In this document: positions 51,704-60,378 of the stretch, piece after piece
Layout: each line of letters starts with the position of its first letter
Position numbering within the stretch: the stretch's first letter is position 1
From: Bacillota bacterium
GTDB lineage: Bacteria; Bacillota; Clostridia; Christensenellales; CAG-138
Direction of reading: 5' to 3'
DNA: 64,000 bases
Assembly: GCA_023455425.1 (NCBI GenBank)
Contig: JAEYCM010000006.1
Location: 30,184 to 94,183 of the forward strand
Notes under the pieces: generated by a model
What the model saw: only the letters and a program-made list of their open reading frames with translations
The model's database searches: none
What the model was told of the DNA's origin: nothing
Program-made: the position numbers and the translations under genes

Positions 51704-52508
51704 GGTTTGTCTCCACAACCCGCTTGCCGCCTTTTTCTTCGTTACGCTTGATTTCCGTACGGGAAATGAAAGAATAGAGGCGTTTTTGAATAATGCGCGG
51801 GTTTTCTCCGGCCTGTATGGATAACAGCCCTTCCAAAAGCAATTCTTTGCGCAGCGCTTCCTGCGCGGTCATGACCTTGAGTTTCTTGGACATGGGATTA
51901 AACACAAGGTTGGCTAAAACAACGCCATAAAACGTGGTAACAAGGGCCACTGCCATACTGGGACCCAGTGCATCCGTATTGCTCAGACTTCTGAGCATGT
52001 TGATCAGGCCGATCAAGGTGCCAATCATACCGTAGGCGGGCGCGTAGGCTGCCATGGAATCTAAAATCGCCTGGCATTGGGCATGCCTGTCCTGTATGAA
52101 ATAGATTTCCGCTTCCATAACGGTTTTTACAAATTCCGGATCCGTTCCATCTACGATCAACATAATGCCTTTTTTCATGAACGGATCGTTGATCCGGGCA
52201 AGAGAATTTTCCAGGGCGAGCAGGCCTTCGCGGCGCGCGGTATTGGCGATACCCAAAATGGTCTCAATCTCCGCGTAGAGATCCATTTTGTTTTTCGAAA
52301 ATGTAGTCTTTATGATGGGGCCAAGCCTTTTGAGGGACGTCCACGGATACGCCACCACTGTGGAGGCAATGGTTCCGCCTATCGTAATAAGCACAGAAGG
52401 CCAGTCCATAAAACTGCGAAGCGTTGCGCCTTCGCTGATTAATACGGATACAATAATACAGCCCGCCCCTGCTACAAGGCCGATAAACGTAGTTTTTTCG
52501 AACTTCAT
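51687..52508 (-). CDS. motA: Flagellar motor stator protein MotA
   Basis: 273 residues with four membrane helices: two near the N-terminus and two after residue 150 ('APAYGMIGTLIGLINML', 'MAVALVTTFYGVVLANLV'), separated by a charged cytoplasmic domain. The conserved loop prolines are in 'YAPAYG' and 'LVFNPMSKKL'. It conducts ions with MotB. The choice between proton and sodium cannot be made safely. The start overlaps the flbD stop by four bases. Confidence 0.95.
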   Translation of the reverse strand: MKFEKTTFIGLVAGAGCIIVSVLISEGATLRSFMDWPSVLITIGGTIASTVVAYPWTSLKRLGPIIKTTFSKNKMDLYAEIETILGIANTARREGLLALENSLARINDPFMKKGIMLIVDGTDPEFVKTVMEAEIYFIQDRHAQCQAILDSMAAYAPAYGMIGTLIGLINMLRSLSNTDALGPSMAVALVTTFYGVVLANLVFNPMSKKLKVMTAQEALRKELLLEGLLSIQAGENPRIIQKRLYSFISRTEIKRNEEKGGKRVVETNHAERA

Positions 52509-52723
52509 TCTTCGTCATCCATCTCTGGCTTTTCTTTTGTGGGCAGCATAATACGCTGCTTGTATGCAATGATCAGGTCGCGGATATGCTCGGGCGTTTC
52601 CGTCACGACAAGTTTGCGTCCGGACATCATGGAAACGATGGTGTCAGGCGTCTGCTCCACGAACTCGATCAAATCGCAATTTATATAAAAGGTTTCGTTG
52701 TTCAAACGGCTTAATCGTATCAT
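52505..52723 (-). CDS. flbD: FlbD-family flagellar protein
   Basis: 72 residues. 'MIRLSRLNNETFYINCDLIE' and 'GRKLVVTETPEHI' define the small FlbD (YlzI-like) family found next to flgE and motA in Bacillota and spirochaetes. Its role is unclear, perhaps in assembly or regulation. The ATG has TTGGAGTA upstream. Confidence 0.92.
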   Translation of the reverse strand: MIRLSRLNNETFYINCDLIEFVEQTPDTIVSMMSGRKLVVTETPEHIRDLIIAYKQRIMLPTKEKPEMDDEE

Positions 52724-52744
52724 ACATACTCCAATTCTTGTTTT

Positions 52745-52777
52745 CAGAGGCGTCGCATCTTATGAGGGACGCCTCTG
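52745..52777. repeat. Inverted repeat between flgE and flbD
   Basis: A perfect 10-bp inverted repeat CAGAGGCGTC / GACGCCTCTG (52745-52754 with 52768-52777) and a 13-base loop. No T-run follows on the minus strand, so it may be a processing site or partial terminator inside the operon. Confidence 0.6.
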
Positions 52778-52809
52778 AACGTATTCGGATCAGTCAGAAG
52801 TGAAGCGGC

Positions 52810-53688
52810 TTAGCGCTTCAGGTTTACAAGCTCCTCAAGCATGGAGTCGGTAGTGGTGATGATACGGGAGTTGGCCTGGAAGCCTCTCTGCGTGACGATC
52901 ATGTCCGTAAACTCGCTTGCAAGGTCCACGTTGGACATTTCAAGGGTACCGGGGTTCAATTTACCGGCAACACCCTTGCCGGGCGTATTGTAGGTGGCGG
53001 TACCGGAGTTTGTGGTGGCGCGGTACGCGTTCTGTCCAACCTTTTCGAGAGCGTTTTCATTGTTAAATGTGGCGATGGCAACGTAACCGATAGTGACTTT
53101 CTTCTTATAGTTTTCGTTATCTGTGATGTTTGGAGGAGTAGCCCCATCAGATAGCGTTGCCCGTCCGTCAATACCGCTGATGACGCCGTTTTCATCCACG
53201 GCTACGTCATAATAAAAATCATCGATTTTAATCTGCGTAGGAGTTCCGGCGGGGGAGGCAGGCACGGTTGCGCCCACATAGCCCAATACATATGCGCCAT
53301 TTCCGTTGACCAAATAATCGCTGTTATCCGTCCCGAAGTTGCCGGCGCGCGTGTAGAACTCCTGTCCGTTATTGCGGACAACAAAGAAGCCGCTGCCTTC
53401 AATAGAAAGGTCGAGAGGCACGCCGGTATACTGGCTGGCGGAGGAGGTATGCAGAACGTCGATGCTCGCAATGCTCGAACCAAGGCCGACCTGCTTGGGG
53501 TTGGTACCGCCGACGGTGGCGGCGTTGCCGGAAGCGGGGCTTAAAGTCTGGCTGTAAATATCCTTGAATACAACGCGGCTTGCTTTATAACCCGCGGTGT
53601 TGACGTTGGAGATGTTGTTGCCGATGACGTCCATCCTGGTCTGATGATTGCGAAGGCCGGTAATACCGGAGTAAAGGGAGCGCATCAT
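52810..53688 (-). CDS. flgE: Flagellar hook protein FlgE
   Basis: 292 residues, a short FlgE with little variable middle domain. The N-terminal 'RSLYSGITGLRNHQTRMDVIGNNISNVNTAGYK' region (first 36 residues) and the C-terminal 'EFTDMIVTQRGFQANSRIIT' are the polymerising coiled-coil ends. It builds the hook after FlgD caps it. GGAGG precedes the ATG. It lies next to flgD, as in other Bacillota. Confidence 0.94.
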   Translation of the reverse strand: MMRSLYSGITGLRNHQTRMDVIGNNISNVNTAGYKASRVVFKDIYSQTLSPASGNAATVGGTNPKQVGLGSSIASIDVLHTSSASQYTGVPLDLSIEGSGFFVVRNNGQEFYTRAGNFGTDNSDYLVNGNGAYVLGYVGATVPASPAGTPTQIKIDDFYYDVAVDENGVISGIDGRATLSDGATPPNITDNENYKKKVTIGYVAIATFNNENALEKVGQNAYRATTNSGTATYNTPGKGVAGKLNPGTLEMSNVDLASEFTDMIVTQRGFQANSRIITTTDSMLEELVNLKR

Positions 53689-53719
53689 AGTCGTTTTCCT
53701 CCATTATCAAAATTAATAA

Positions 53720-54340
53720 TCAGTCGTTTGTAATTTCCGAGATGCTTGTGACAGGAACTTCATGATCCGTCCCATCACCGTCTTTTACAATGGCATACGC
53801 CACGCCGTCGCGGGTAAAGAGCTTTTTCACAATACCGCTGATGTCGTCGCCAGCGGATACGGTTTTCCCCAACAACCCGGTGTTCCCCGACAAGGGGTTG
53901 GTGCTGGAGGTCTCGTCCGTGTGATTTACGCTTACTACGTTTGCGGCAGGATATATGGTGTTGTTTACCACCACATAGTCGATACCGCCGTTGCGGAATA
54001 CGCTTTCCACCGTTCCGCTGATAAAGGCCGGAGTGCCTTCTGCATCCGTAATGCCTACGGTCACATTTTTGCCGATCATGCTATACGCCTGACCCTGCGT
54101 CATGGTATCGTTCAGGGATTCGATTTGCTCCAGCATGGAAAACTGCGCCAGCTGCGCAATAAAATCCGAGTCGGAGGTGGGGCTCAGGGGATCCTGATTC
54201 GCCATCTGCTCAATCAAAAGCTGCATAAACGCATCCTTGTCAAGAACGGATTTCGCATTACGCTCTGTGGCTTGCATGGACTCAAGCGTCCTGGTGGTTG
54301 CATCAATGGATCCCGGTGTGGCAGAAGTAGGAAGAGACAT
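53720..54340 (-). CDS. flgD: Flagellar hook assembly (capping) protein FlgD
   Basis: 206 residues. The N-terminal 'LDKDAFMQLLIEQMANQDPL' and 'FIAQLAQFSMLEQIESLND' are the FlgD core. The C-terminal half is a beta-rich domain with an unusual 'VSAGDDISGIVKKLFTRDG' stretch instead of a full FLGD-Ig tudor pair, as is common in Clostridia. It caps the growing hook. It follows fliK by 12 bases. Confidence 0.93.
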   Translation of the reverse strand: MSLPTSATPGSIDATTRTLESMQATERNAKSVLDKDAFMQLLIEQMANQDPLSPTSDSDFIAQLAQFSMLEQIESLNDTMTQGQAYSMIGKNVTVGITDAEGTPAFISGTVESVFRNGGIDYVVVNNTIYPAANVVSVNHTDETSSTNPLSGNTGLLGKTVSAGDDISGIVKKLFTRDGVAYAIVKDGDGTDHEVPVTSISEITND

Positions 54341-54352
54341 GGCGTTCTCCTT

Positions 54353-55822
54353 TCACGCTTGGTATTCCACCGAGCTGTCCAAAGACAGCAGGGGGGAGGA
54401 TACGGCAGAGTCAATCATGGTGCCGTAGCTTTCCTCTATGCCGGAAGTACGGTAATGACGTGTTTTGTAGGGGCTTGCGGCCGTCTCCTGATGTCCTTTG
54501 TTCTGACGCATATCCGTTGTAAAGGCAGGCGCCTCGTAAAGAACTTCAATCTGCCTGAGTTCAATGCCCTTTCCCTTAAGCTGTTCGGTAAGCGTTGCAA
54601 CTTCGTTCTGGATAAGGCCTTTTGTGGAGGCGTCGGCCGCCTTAATCTGGGCAAGCAGGCCCTCCGGGCCTTTCGTCAGCTTAATGACCAGTTCGCCCAA
54701 ATGCTCCGGCTTCAGGGAAACGGAGAATTCCTGTACGCCTTCTTCGGACCTGAACGATAGTTCCTTTACGATATTGGAAATGTTTTCTGTCATATCGGCT
54801 TGCGTCACAACAGGGAAGGGAATATCCGTTTCTGCGTTTTGCACGGGCTGCCGGAGGGAAAATGCCGATCCAATTGTAAAAGGCACAGGTTCAGCGTCCG
54901 AAGCGGCTGTGGGTCTCTGCGGGCGAACCGTATCTTCGGACGCGACACTTTTCCTGGCTTGTGTAAGCGCCAGCGTGAGTTTCGCCAAAGGATCTTTTTG
55001 CGCCGCCATTTCTGCTGCGGAAGCGCGGTCTTGGTCGGTTTCACCCGTGAGCATCGCGGCTTCCTGCAAAGGCGCGGTGTCGGCAGCCTGTTCTTTCTGC
55101 GGGATGGCAGCGTCCTCGACATCAGGGGTAGCTACAGCGGCGTTACTGTTTACAGCGCCTGTGCTCACGACAGCATCCGTATCAACGGTGCCGTCGGCGC
55201 TCACGGCGCCTGGATTGATGGAATTGTCCGTACTGACGGTATTATTGTTGGCATTCTCCAAGGAGCAAACATACTCTTTGATCAGCAATTGCAGCTTCTG
55301 CTGCACGTCGTCTGGTATCGCCGTATTGAGCATCCCTGCTTCATTACCGGCAACGGTAAACACAATGGGTTGCGCATCTTCCGCATTCATGATGCTGTTC
55401 ATCATGTTCTGCAAAAGGGCTTCGCCTTCCTGCGTCAGCGCCACTGTTTCTCCGCTACGTTTCAGCAATCCGAATCCTTCGAGAATGTCTGCAATTTCAT
55501 CGGTCAACTCCGTAAAATCACAGCATTTGCTGATTTGTTGCTGCAGCGCGTCCACCGCCTGCAAAACGTCCTGGTCTGTTGGGGAACTTGTTTCTACATC
55601 GGCTCTACCCTGAACAACAGCCGGCGTCATGGAGGACAGGCCTTGTTCCGCGGCAAGTTCACTGTCCTTTGTTTCCTCTTTTACCGGGGTACGATCGGAA
55701 ATCTGGCTTTTCAAAATGCTTTCCCGAATGTCCCGGAAGCTGACGGAAACAGATTTTGATTGTGTGTGCCCGGTTGGCATAACGATGGATATGTCTGCTG
55801 CTGCGTTACGAACTGCGTTCAA
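54353..55822 (-). CDS. fliK: Flagellar hook-length control protein FliK
   Basis: 489 residues. Most is low-complexity Ala/Asp/Thr/Val-rich ruler sequence (about 60-340). The C-terminal Flg_hook domain at about 370-450 ('VSLKPEHLGELVIKL', 'ELRQIEVLYE') switches export specificity. The start is TTG at 55822 with AGGAGGTG upstream; an ATG 14 codons later is an alternative with no ribosome site. Position between the MotE-like gene and flgD is standard. Confidence 0.92.
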   Translation of the reverse strand: MNAVRNAAADISIVMPTGHTQSKSVSVSFRDIRESILKSQISDRTPVKEETKDSELAAEQGLSSMTPAVVQGRADVETSSPTDQDVLQAVDALQQQISKCCDFTELTDEIADILEGFGLLKRSGETVALTQEGEALLQNMMNSIMNAEDAQPIVFTVAGNEAGMLNTAIPDDVQQKLQLLIKEYVCSLENANNNTVSTDNSINPGAVSADGTVDTDAVVSTGAVNSNAAVATPDVEDAAIPQKEQAADTAPLQEAAMLTGETDQDRASAAEMAAQKDPLAKLTLALTQARKSVASEDTVRPQRPTAASDAEPVPFTIGSAFSLRQPVQNAETDIPFPVVTQADMTENISNIVKELSFRSEEGVQEFSVSLKPEHLGELVIKLTKGPEGLLAQIKAADASTKGLIQNEVATLTEQLKGKGIELRQIEVLYEAPAFTTDMRQNKGHQETAASPYKTRHYRTSGIEESYGTMIDSAVSSPLLSLDSSVEYQA

Positions 55823-55849
55823 CTGTCTTGTTCACCTCCTAAATCTAGA

Positions 55850-56656
55850 TTACTTTTTGGACGACGGCGTGGGGGCGGGGGCGGGGGGAAGCTCGTTCGC
55901 TTCCTTAAGCGTTGCAATCTCCAGCATCACGCTTGTCGCAAGCTTGGTTTTCATTTCGTCGAGTATCGCGGCCGACTTCTCGCTGTCCATATACAGGAGT
56001 AAAAGTGCGATATCCGCAGGGTTCTCTATGCCTTCCATGGCGTCCGCCGCCTTATCCGGCTCCATGCCGGCAAACATCTGTACGGCGGTGGAAATATCGA
56101 TCCGCTTGATTTCGAGGGACGCCGCAAGCGCATCAAGTTCCGCCTGCTTTGCGGCAATTGTGGCTTCCAGCTTCGCAAGCTCTTTTTCTTTATCGGCCAC
56201 CGTTTTTTCACGGGCCTTGAGCTCTTTGTTGAGCTCCTTTTGCACCTGCGTTTCTTTATCCTGCTCCGCGGCAAGCGCGGCTTCCCGGTCGGCGAGATCC
56301 TTTTCTTTGTCCAACAGCGCCTGCTCTTTTTGAGAAACGGCGTTAAGCTGATTTTTCGTGGGATTCTCCAGATCAAATGCGCTTACCGCAAAATCCCTTA
56401 CGCCGTAAAGGTCGAAATACATCATACCCAGGCCAACCGCAATCAGGATGATAAAAAGTAGACCAACAACCAAAGCGCCGGAGACTTTCTTCTTCGGTCC
56501 CTTCGCCTTGGGGGCGGGGGAGGCATTGCCTTTTACGGCTGCGGCCTTGCCCGCGGTCGGTTGTATCCTAGATGCTTTGTTTGCTGCGGGCTTTACGGGA
56601 GCCGCTGCGTTTGCAGAGGGTGCCTGCGCGCCCGTTGTATTGGTATTTTCGGCCAT
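55850..56656 (-). CDS. MotE-like / YlxF flagellar protein with MgtE-N-type domain
   Basis: 268 residues. An Ala/Pro/Lys-rich cytoplasmic N-terminus (1-58) precedes one membrane helix ('GALVVGLLFIILIAVGLG', about 59-80). A long charged coiled coil of Lys/Glu/Ala (about 103-190) follows, then an MgtE-N-like segment ('QMFAGMEPDKAADAMEGIE'). This layout fits MotE/YlxF, found between fliJ and fliK in Bacillota and proposed as a FliJ-linked or stator chaperone. The exact role is unproven. Confidence 0.82.
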   Translation of the reverse strand: MAENTNTTGAQAPSANAAAPVKPAANKASRIQPTAGKAAAVKGNASPAPKAKGPKKKVSGALVVGLLFIILIAVGLGMMYFDLYGVRDFAVSAFDLENPTKNQLNAVSQKEQALLDKEKDLADREAALAAEQDKETQVQKELNKELKAREKTVADKEKELAKLEATIAAKQAELDALAASLEIKRIDISTAVQMFAGMEPDKAADAMEGIENPADIALLLLYMDSEKSAAILDEMKTKLATSVMLEIATLKEANELPPAPAPTPSSKK

Positions 56657-56668
56657 ACTGTTCCTCGC

Positions 56669-57112
56669 TTATTGGATTGTTGAACGGTAAGCGACAAGGT
56701 CGCCAATTGCTTTTTCTTCCTCGCGGCGAAGCTCGCTCAAGTATTCCTGATATTGTTTTTCTCGGAGTTTCTCAAGCGTCTTAAGCTCTTTGCGGTTTTC
56801 GATCTGGGCCTGAAGGCATTTTTCCTTTTCCCGCTCGATCTGTGTCTTCGTTTGTTTAAGCACCTGAAGGGCGGCCTCGAGCTTTTCAAAATACCGCTCA
56901 TATTGCACGAGCGACTGGGACTCTATGCCATCCTGGCGCATTTGCTCAAAGCATCGGGCTTTTAAGGTGCGAAATTCCAATCGGGTATCTTCAATTTCCT
57001 GGAGCACCCGACGTAAGCGGTCTTCAATGCGCTGCATTTCGATCTTGAGCTGCTTTTCTGTTGCAAGCGCAATGTCGTTGACACCTTGGAGCGTAAACAC
57101 GAATTTCTTCAC
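56669..57112 (-). CDS. fliJ: Flagellar export chaperone FliJ
   Basis: 147 residues, almost entirely coiled coil of charged residues ('KQLKIEMQRIEDRLRRVLQE'), the FliJ length and style. It binds the FliI ring and the export gate. The start is GTG at 57112, with GGGGG close upstream, four bases after the fliI stop. Confidence 0.88.
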   Translation of the reverse strand: MKKFVFTLQGVNDIALATEKQLKIEMQRIEDRLRRVLQEIEDTRLEFRTLKARCFEQMRQDGIESQSLVQYERYFEKLEAALQVLKQTKTQIEREKEKCLQAQIENRKELKTLEKLREKQYQEYLSELRREEEKAIGDLVAYRSTIQ

Positions 57113-57115
57113 GCA

Positions 57116-58441
57116 TTACCCCCGCTTTCCGCCGATCCCAAAGAGCAGTTCCTGCGTTTGTTCAAAGCTGAAACGTTCCTCTACACGCTGTTGGAGCAGA
57201 GCATGAATGGGATCAAGCAGCTCGATTGCACGGTCGATATTCGGATCCGATCCCCGCTTGTATGCGCCGATAGCGATGAGATCCTGCGCTTTCTGGTAGG
57301 TGTAGAGCATGTTGCGCACAAATCCCGCCTGATCATAATGCTCACGGGAAGTGATCTCGGGCATCAGACGGCTTACGCTTGAGAGAACGTCGATAGCAGG
57401 GTAGTGGTTGCTGTTTGCAAGATGGCGGGAAAGAACGATATGCCCGTCCAATATACCGCGGACCGTATCGGCAATGGGTTCGTTCATGTCGTCCCCTTCT
57501 ACAAGGACTGTGTAAAGACCTGTGATCGAACCCTTGGCGGATGTTCCGGAGCGTTCCAGAAGCTTGGGCAGTATGGCAAATACGGAAGGCGTATATCCGC
57601 GTGATACGGGAGGTTCGCCAATGGCCATGCCGACCTCTCTTTGCGCCATAGCAAAGCGGGTAAGCGAGTCCATCATCAACAGCACGTTTTTGCCCTGATC
57701 CCGGAAGTATTCCGCGATGCTTGTCCCAACGCTTGCGGATTTTAAGCGCACAAGCGCCGGCTGATCGGAAGTGGCGACGATCACGACGGAGCGTTTTAAG
57801 CCTTCTTCACCCAGATCGTTCTCTAAAAACGAACGAACTTCTCTTCCGCGTTCACCGATCAGCACAATCACGTTTACGTCGGATTTCGCGTTGCGGGCGA
57901 TCATGCCTAAAAGCGTGCTTTTTCCCACGCCGCTTCCCGCAAATATGCCTACCCTTTGGCCGCGGCCTATGGTAAGCATGGAATCGATTGCTTTGATGCC
58001 AAGAGGCAGCACCTCTTGTATGGGCGTACGGGAAAGCGGATTGGGGGGCGCGTTCTCAATGCTGTAAAATCCGTCGGGTTTGATATCGTCAGCGCCGTCC
58101 ATCGGGCGGCCGAACGGGTCGAGTACCCGGCCAAGATACTGTTCGCCTACGGGCACGCGCAACGTATCGCCCGTGCAGACCACGTGATTGTTGGGGCCGA
58201 TGCCGGTTAATTCGCCAAGCGGCATCAAGAGTACCTTGTTTTCCTTAAAGCCGACAACATCGGCCAGGATGTAGTCTTTCCCATATCCCGTATAGATGCG
58301 GCAAATGTCGTTCATGTGAGCCTTTAGGCCCACGCATTCCACCGCCAGACCGACCACCTGTGTGACTCTGCCCACGCGTTCGAATGTGTCGGTCTGATCA
58401 ATCAAGTTTTCGTATTTATTGATGTCAAAGAACGGCTTCAT
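57116..58441 (-). CDS. fliI: Flagellum-specific export ATPase FliI
   Basis: 441 residues from the ATG at 58441, which has AAAGG eight bases upstream; a TTG seven codons earlier is possible. The Walker A is 'AGSGVGKST', followed by 'VIVLIGERGREVRSF' and the Walker B 'KNVLLMMDSLTRFA', all typical of the FliI/F1-beta family. It energises export with FliH and FliJ. It overlaps fliH by 17 bases, with the usual order G-H-I-J. Confidence 0.97.
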   Translation of the reverse strand: MKPFFDINKYENLIDQTDTFERVGRVTQVVGLAVECVGLKAHMNDICRIYTGYGKDYILADVVGFKENKVLLMPLGELTGIGPNNHVVCTGDTLRVPVGEQYLGRVLDPFGRPMDGADDIKPDGFYSIENAPPNPLSRTPIQEVLPLGIKAIDSMLTIGRGQRVGIFAGSGVGKSTLLGMIARNAKSDVNVIVLIGERGREVRSFLENDLGEEGLKRSVVIVATSDQPALVRLKSASVGTSIAEYFRDQGKNVLLMMDSLTRFAMAQREVGMAIGEPPVSRGYTPSVFAILPKLLERSGTSAKGSITGLYTVLVEGDDMNEPIADTVRGILDGHIVLSRHLANSNHYPAIDVLSSVSRLMPEITSREHYDQAGFVRNMLYTYQKAQDLIAIGAYKRGSDPNIDRAIELLDPIHALLQQRVEERFSFEQTQELLFGIGGKRG

Positions 58442-59318
58442 CGGCTGAACCTTTGACGCCAAGCGCCTCTTTCAGAATGCCAAGCTGAACGTCCGGCCCT
58501 GTTTTGAACAAGCCTTCCTCGGTTTCGAGCAAGATGCCGTATTCAGGGAGCGATGCGTCCGCAATCACCTTGAAGGGAGCACATTCCATGGAAGTGCGCA
58601 GCCAATCCGAACCGTTCTGAAAGTACCGTTCGTATGCGGATGGGCTCACGCGAAGGAAGAACCTACTCTCCTCATGATGGAGCTGAACCGTGCGCTTAAC
58701 CAATTGCTCAAATATACTATCGTTATTTTTCAATTGGATATTAATAATTTTTTTGGCAATCGCAAAAGAAAGCCGCAGCACGTTTTCTTCGAATGCTGCG
58801 TTTACTGTTTGCGTAAATTGGTTTGTCTGGGAAAGGATACTTCGCATGAGCTCCTCAAACTCACGTTTTTGTGTCTCCGTTTGGGCGGTTAAAAGCTCCA
58901 GCCCTTCGCTGTACCCCTTTTGCCAGGCGTCTATGCGGATCTGTTCGGCATTCGCATTGGCTTCGTTTGTGATACAGAAGGACTCATATCTTGCATCTTC
59001 AAGCAGTTTGGCGGCGGCCGCATCCGCCTCCAGGCGGATGCGGTCAGCTTCGCGTCTTGCAAGTGCCAACATCTCTTCAGCATCAGGTTGCGCATCTTTG
59101 GAAGAAGAGGCGTCCGCTTCGGGGGGGATTTTCTTGCAGTCCTCAACCTTTGTTTCAGGACGGCTGAAAGGCTTTTCCGATGCGTGTCTGCTGCCGGGGG
59201 TATCGGGGTGCTGCGCAGTTTTTTGAGGCGCGGCATCTTCCGGTTCATGTTGGGGAACAACGGTCAGGAAACGGTTGGCGTCAAGGAATTCAACCGATGA
59301 TTTGTCAATCTTAAACAA
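58425..59318 (-). CDS. fliH: Flagellar assembly protein FliH
   Basis: 297 residues. A variable N-terminus is followed by an Ala/Glu/Arg-rich helical region (about 80-135, 'ALARREADRIRLEADAAAAK') and the conserved C-terminal domain ('LRLSFAIAKKIINIQLKNN', 'DVQLGILKEAL'). It regulates FliI. The start is TTG at 59318 with AGGATGAG upstream, overlapping the fliG stop; an in-frame ATG does not occur before the domain. Confidence 0.9.
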   Translation of the reverse strand: MFKIDKSSVEFLDANRFLTVVPQHEPEDAAPQKTAQHPDTPGSRHASEKPFSRPETKVEDCKKIPPEADASSSKDAQPDAEEMLALARREADRIRLEADAAAAKLLEDARYESFCITNEANANAEQIRIDAWQKGYSEGLELLTAQTETQKREFEELMRSILSQTNQFTQTVNAAFEENVLRLSFAIAKKIINIQLKNNDSIFEQLVKRTVQLHHEESRFFLRVSPSAYERYFQNGSDWLRTSMECAPFKVIADASLPEYGILLETEEGLFKTGPDVQLGILKEALGVKGSADEAVL

Positions 59319-60318
59319 TCATCTCATCCTCCTTGTTGCGGGAAATGAAGATCTCACCGGCATCGTCCAGCTTGCGGATGGTATTGACGATCTTCTGCTG
59401 CGCCTCTTCCACGTCACGTACACGCACAGGCCCCATGTATTCGATATCCTCCTTGATCATATCCTGCAGGCGCTTGGAGGTATTGTCGAATATCGCCTTG
59501 GTGACTTCCTTGCCTGCGGTTTTGAGCGCAACGGCAAGATCGCGGTTGTCCACCTCGCGCAGGATGCGCTGGATGGCCTGGTCGGTGAGCTTTGTAATAT
59601 CCTCGAACACAAACATGCGGTTCTTGATTTCCTCGGCAAGCTCTGGGTCCGTCTGTTCCAATTCGACCAGCAGCCGCTTTTCCGTTCCGCGGTCCACGCT
59701 GTTGATGATATTGACCAAGCTGTCGATACCGCCCGCCATCGTCTGGTTGCCGAGCATCATCGAGGAAAGCCGGTGTTCGAGCACGCGCTCGGTATCCTTC
59801 ACATATTCATGTGAGGTCGCGCCCATATTCGCAATCCTCATGATAACGTTTGTCTGCTTTTCAAAGGGGAGGGAGGCAAGTACGGGCGCCGCCTGCTTGG
59901 GGTCAAGATAGGAAAGAATCAGTGCGATCGTCTGCGGATGCTCGTCTTGCAGAAAGTTGTATATTTGCGAGCTGTCCGCGCGCCGCACAAAGTCAAAAGG
60001 GCGCACGCGCAATGCGGAGGAGAGGCGGGAGATCAGCTCGTTTGCCTTTGCCTCTCCAAAGGCCTGGTCTAAAATTTCTTTGGCATAATCAATGCCGCCT
60101 TCGGAGATGAATTTTTGCGCCATGCAAATCTCATAGAATTCGTTGACGACGGCGTCTTTTAATTCCGGGTCGATACGGCGCACACTGGTAATGGCCAGCG
60201 TAAGCTGTTCGACTTCTTCCTCTGAAAAGTATGGGTATAATTTTGCTGCATGGGTCTTGCCCAAAGAAATCATTAAGATTGCAGCTTTTTCTTTGGATGT
60301 GAGGCTCTGGCCTGCCAT
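59311..60318 (-). CDS. fliG: Flagellar motor switch protein FliG
   Basis: 335 residues from the ATG at 60318, six bases after CGGAGG; an ATG two codons earlier overlaps that site. 'TSKEKAAILMISLG' opens the N-terminal domain, 'HPQTIALILSYLDP' the EHPQ-containing middle domain, and the C-terminal torque helix reads 'DLAVALKTAGKEVTKAIFDN'. It couples the stator to the rotor. It is flanked by fliF and fliH. Confidence 0.96.
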   Translation of the reverse strand: MAGQSLTSKEKAAILMISLGKTHAAKLYPYFSEEEVEQLTLAITSVRRIDPELKDAVVNEFYEICMAQKFISEGGIDYAKEILDQAFGEAKANELISRLSSALRVRPFDFVRRADSSQIYNFLQDEHPQTIALILSYLDPKQAAPVLASLPFEKQTNVIMRIANMGATSHEYVKDTERVLEHRLSSMMLGNQTMAGGIDSLVNIINSVDRGTEKRLLVELEQTDPELAEEIKNRMFVFEDITKLTDQAIQRILREVDNRDLAVALKTAGKEVTKAIFDNTSKRLQDMIKEDIEYMGPVRVRDVEEAQQKIVNTIRKLDDAGEIFISRNKEDEMIV

Positions 60319-60378
60319 AAGCATCCTCCGTTTTCAAATCTCATTCAGGACGCAACATGCCGCATCATGCGCTGCAGG

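Noticed and set aside
52745..52777. Inverted repeat between flgE and flbD as a terminator
   Set aside because: The stem is good but no T-run follows in the direction of transcription, and the flanking genes belong to one operon. It is listed only as a repeat.
54564..55759. Two plus-strand open frames (349 and 319 codons) opposite fliK
   Set aside because: Their sequences are Ser/Ala/Cys- or Arg-rich without motifs. They mirror the low-complexity fliK ruler and lack ribosome binding sites.
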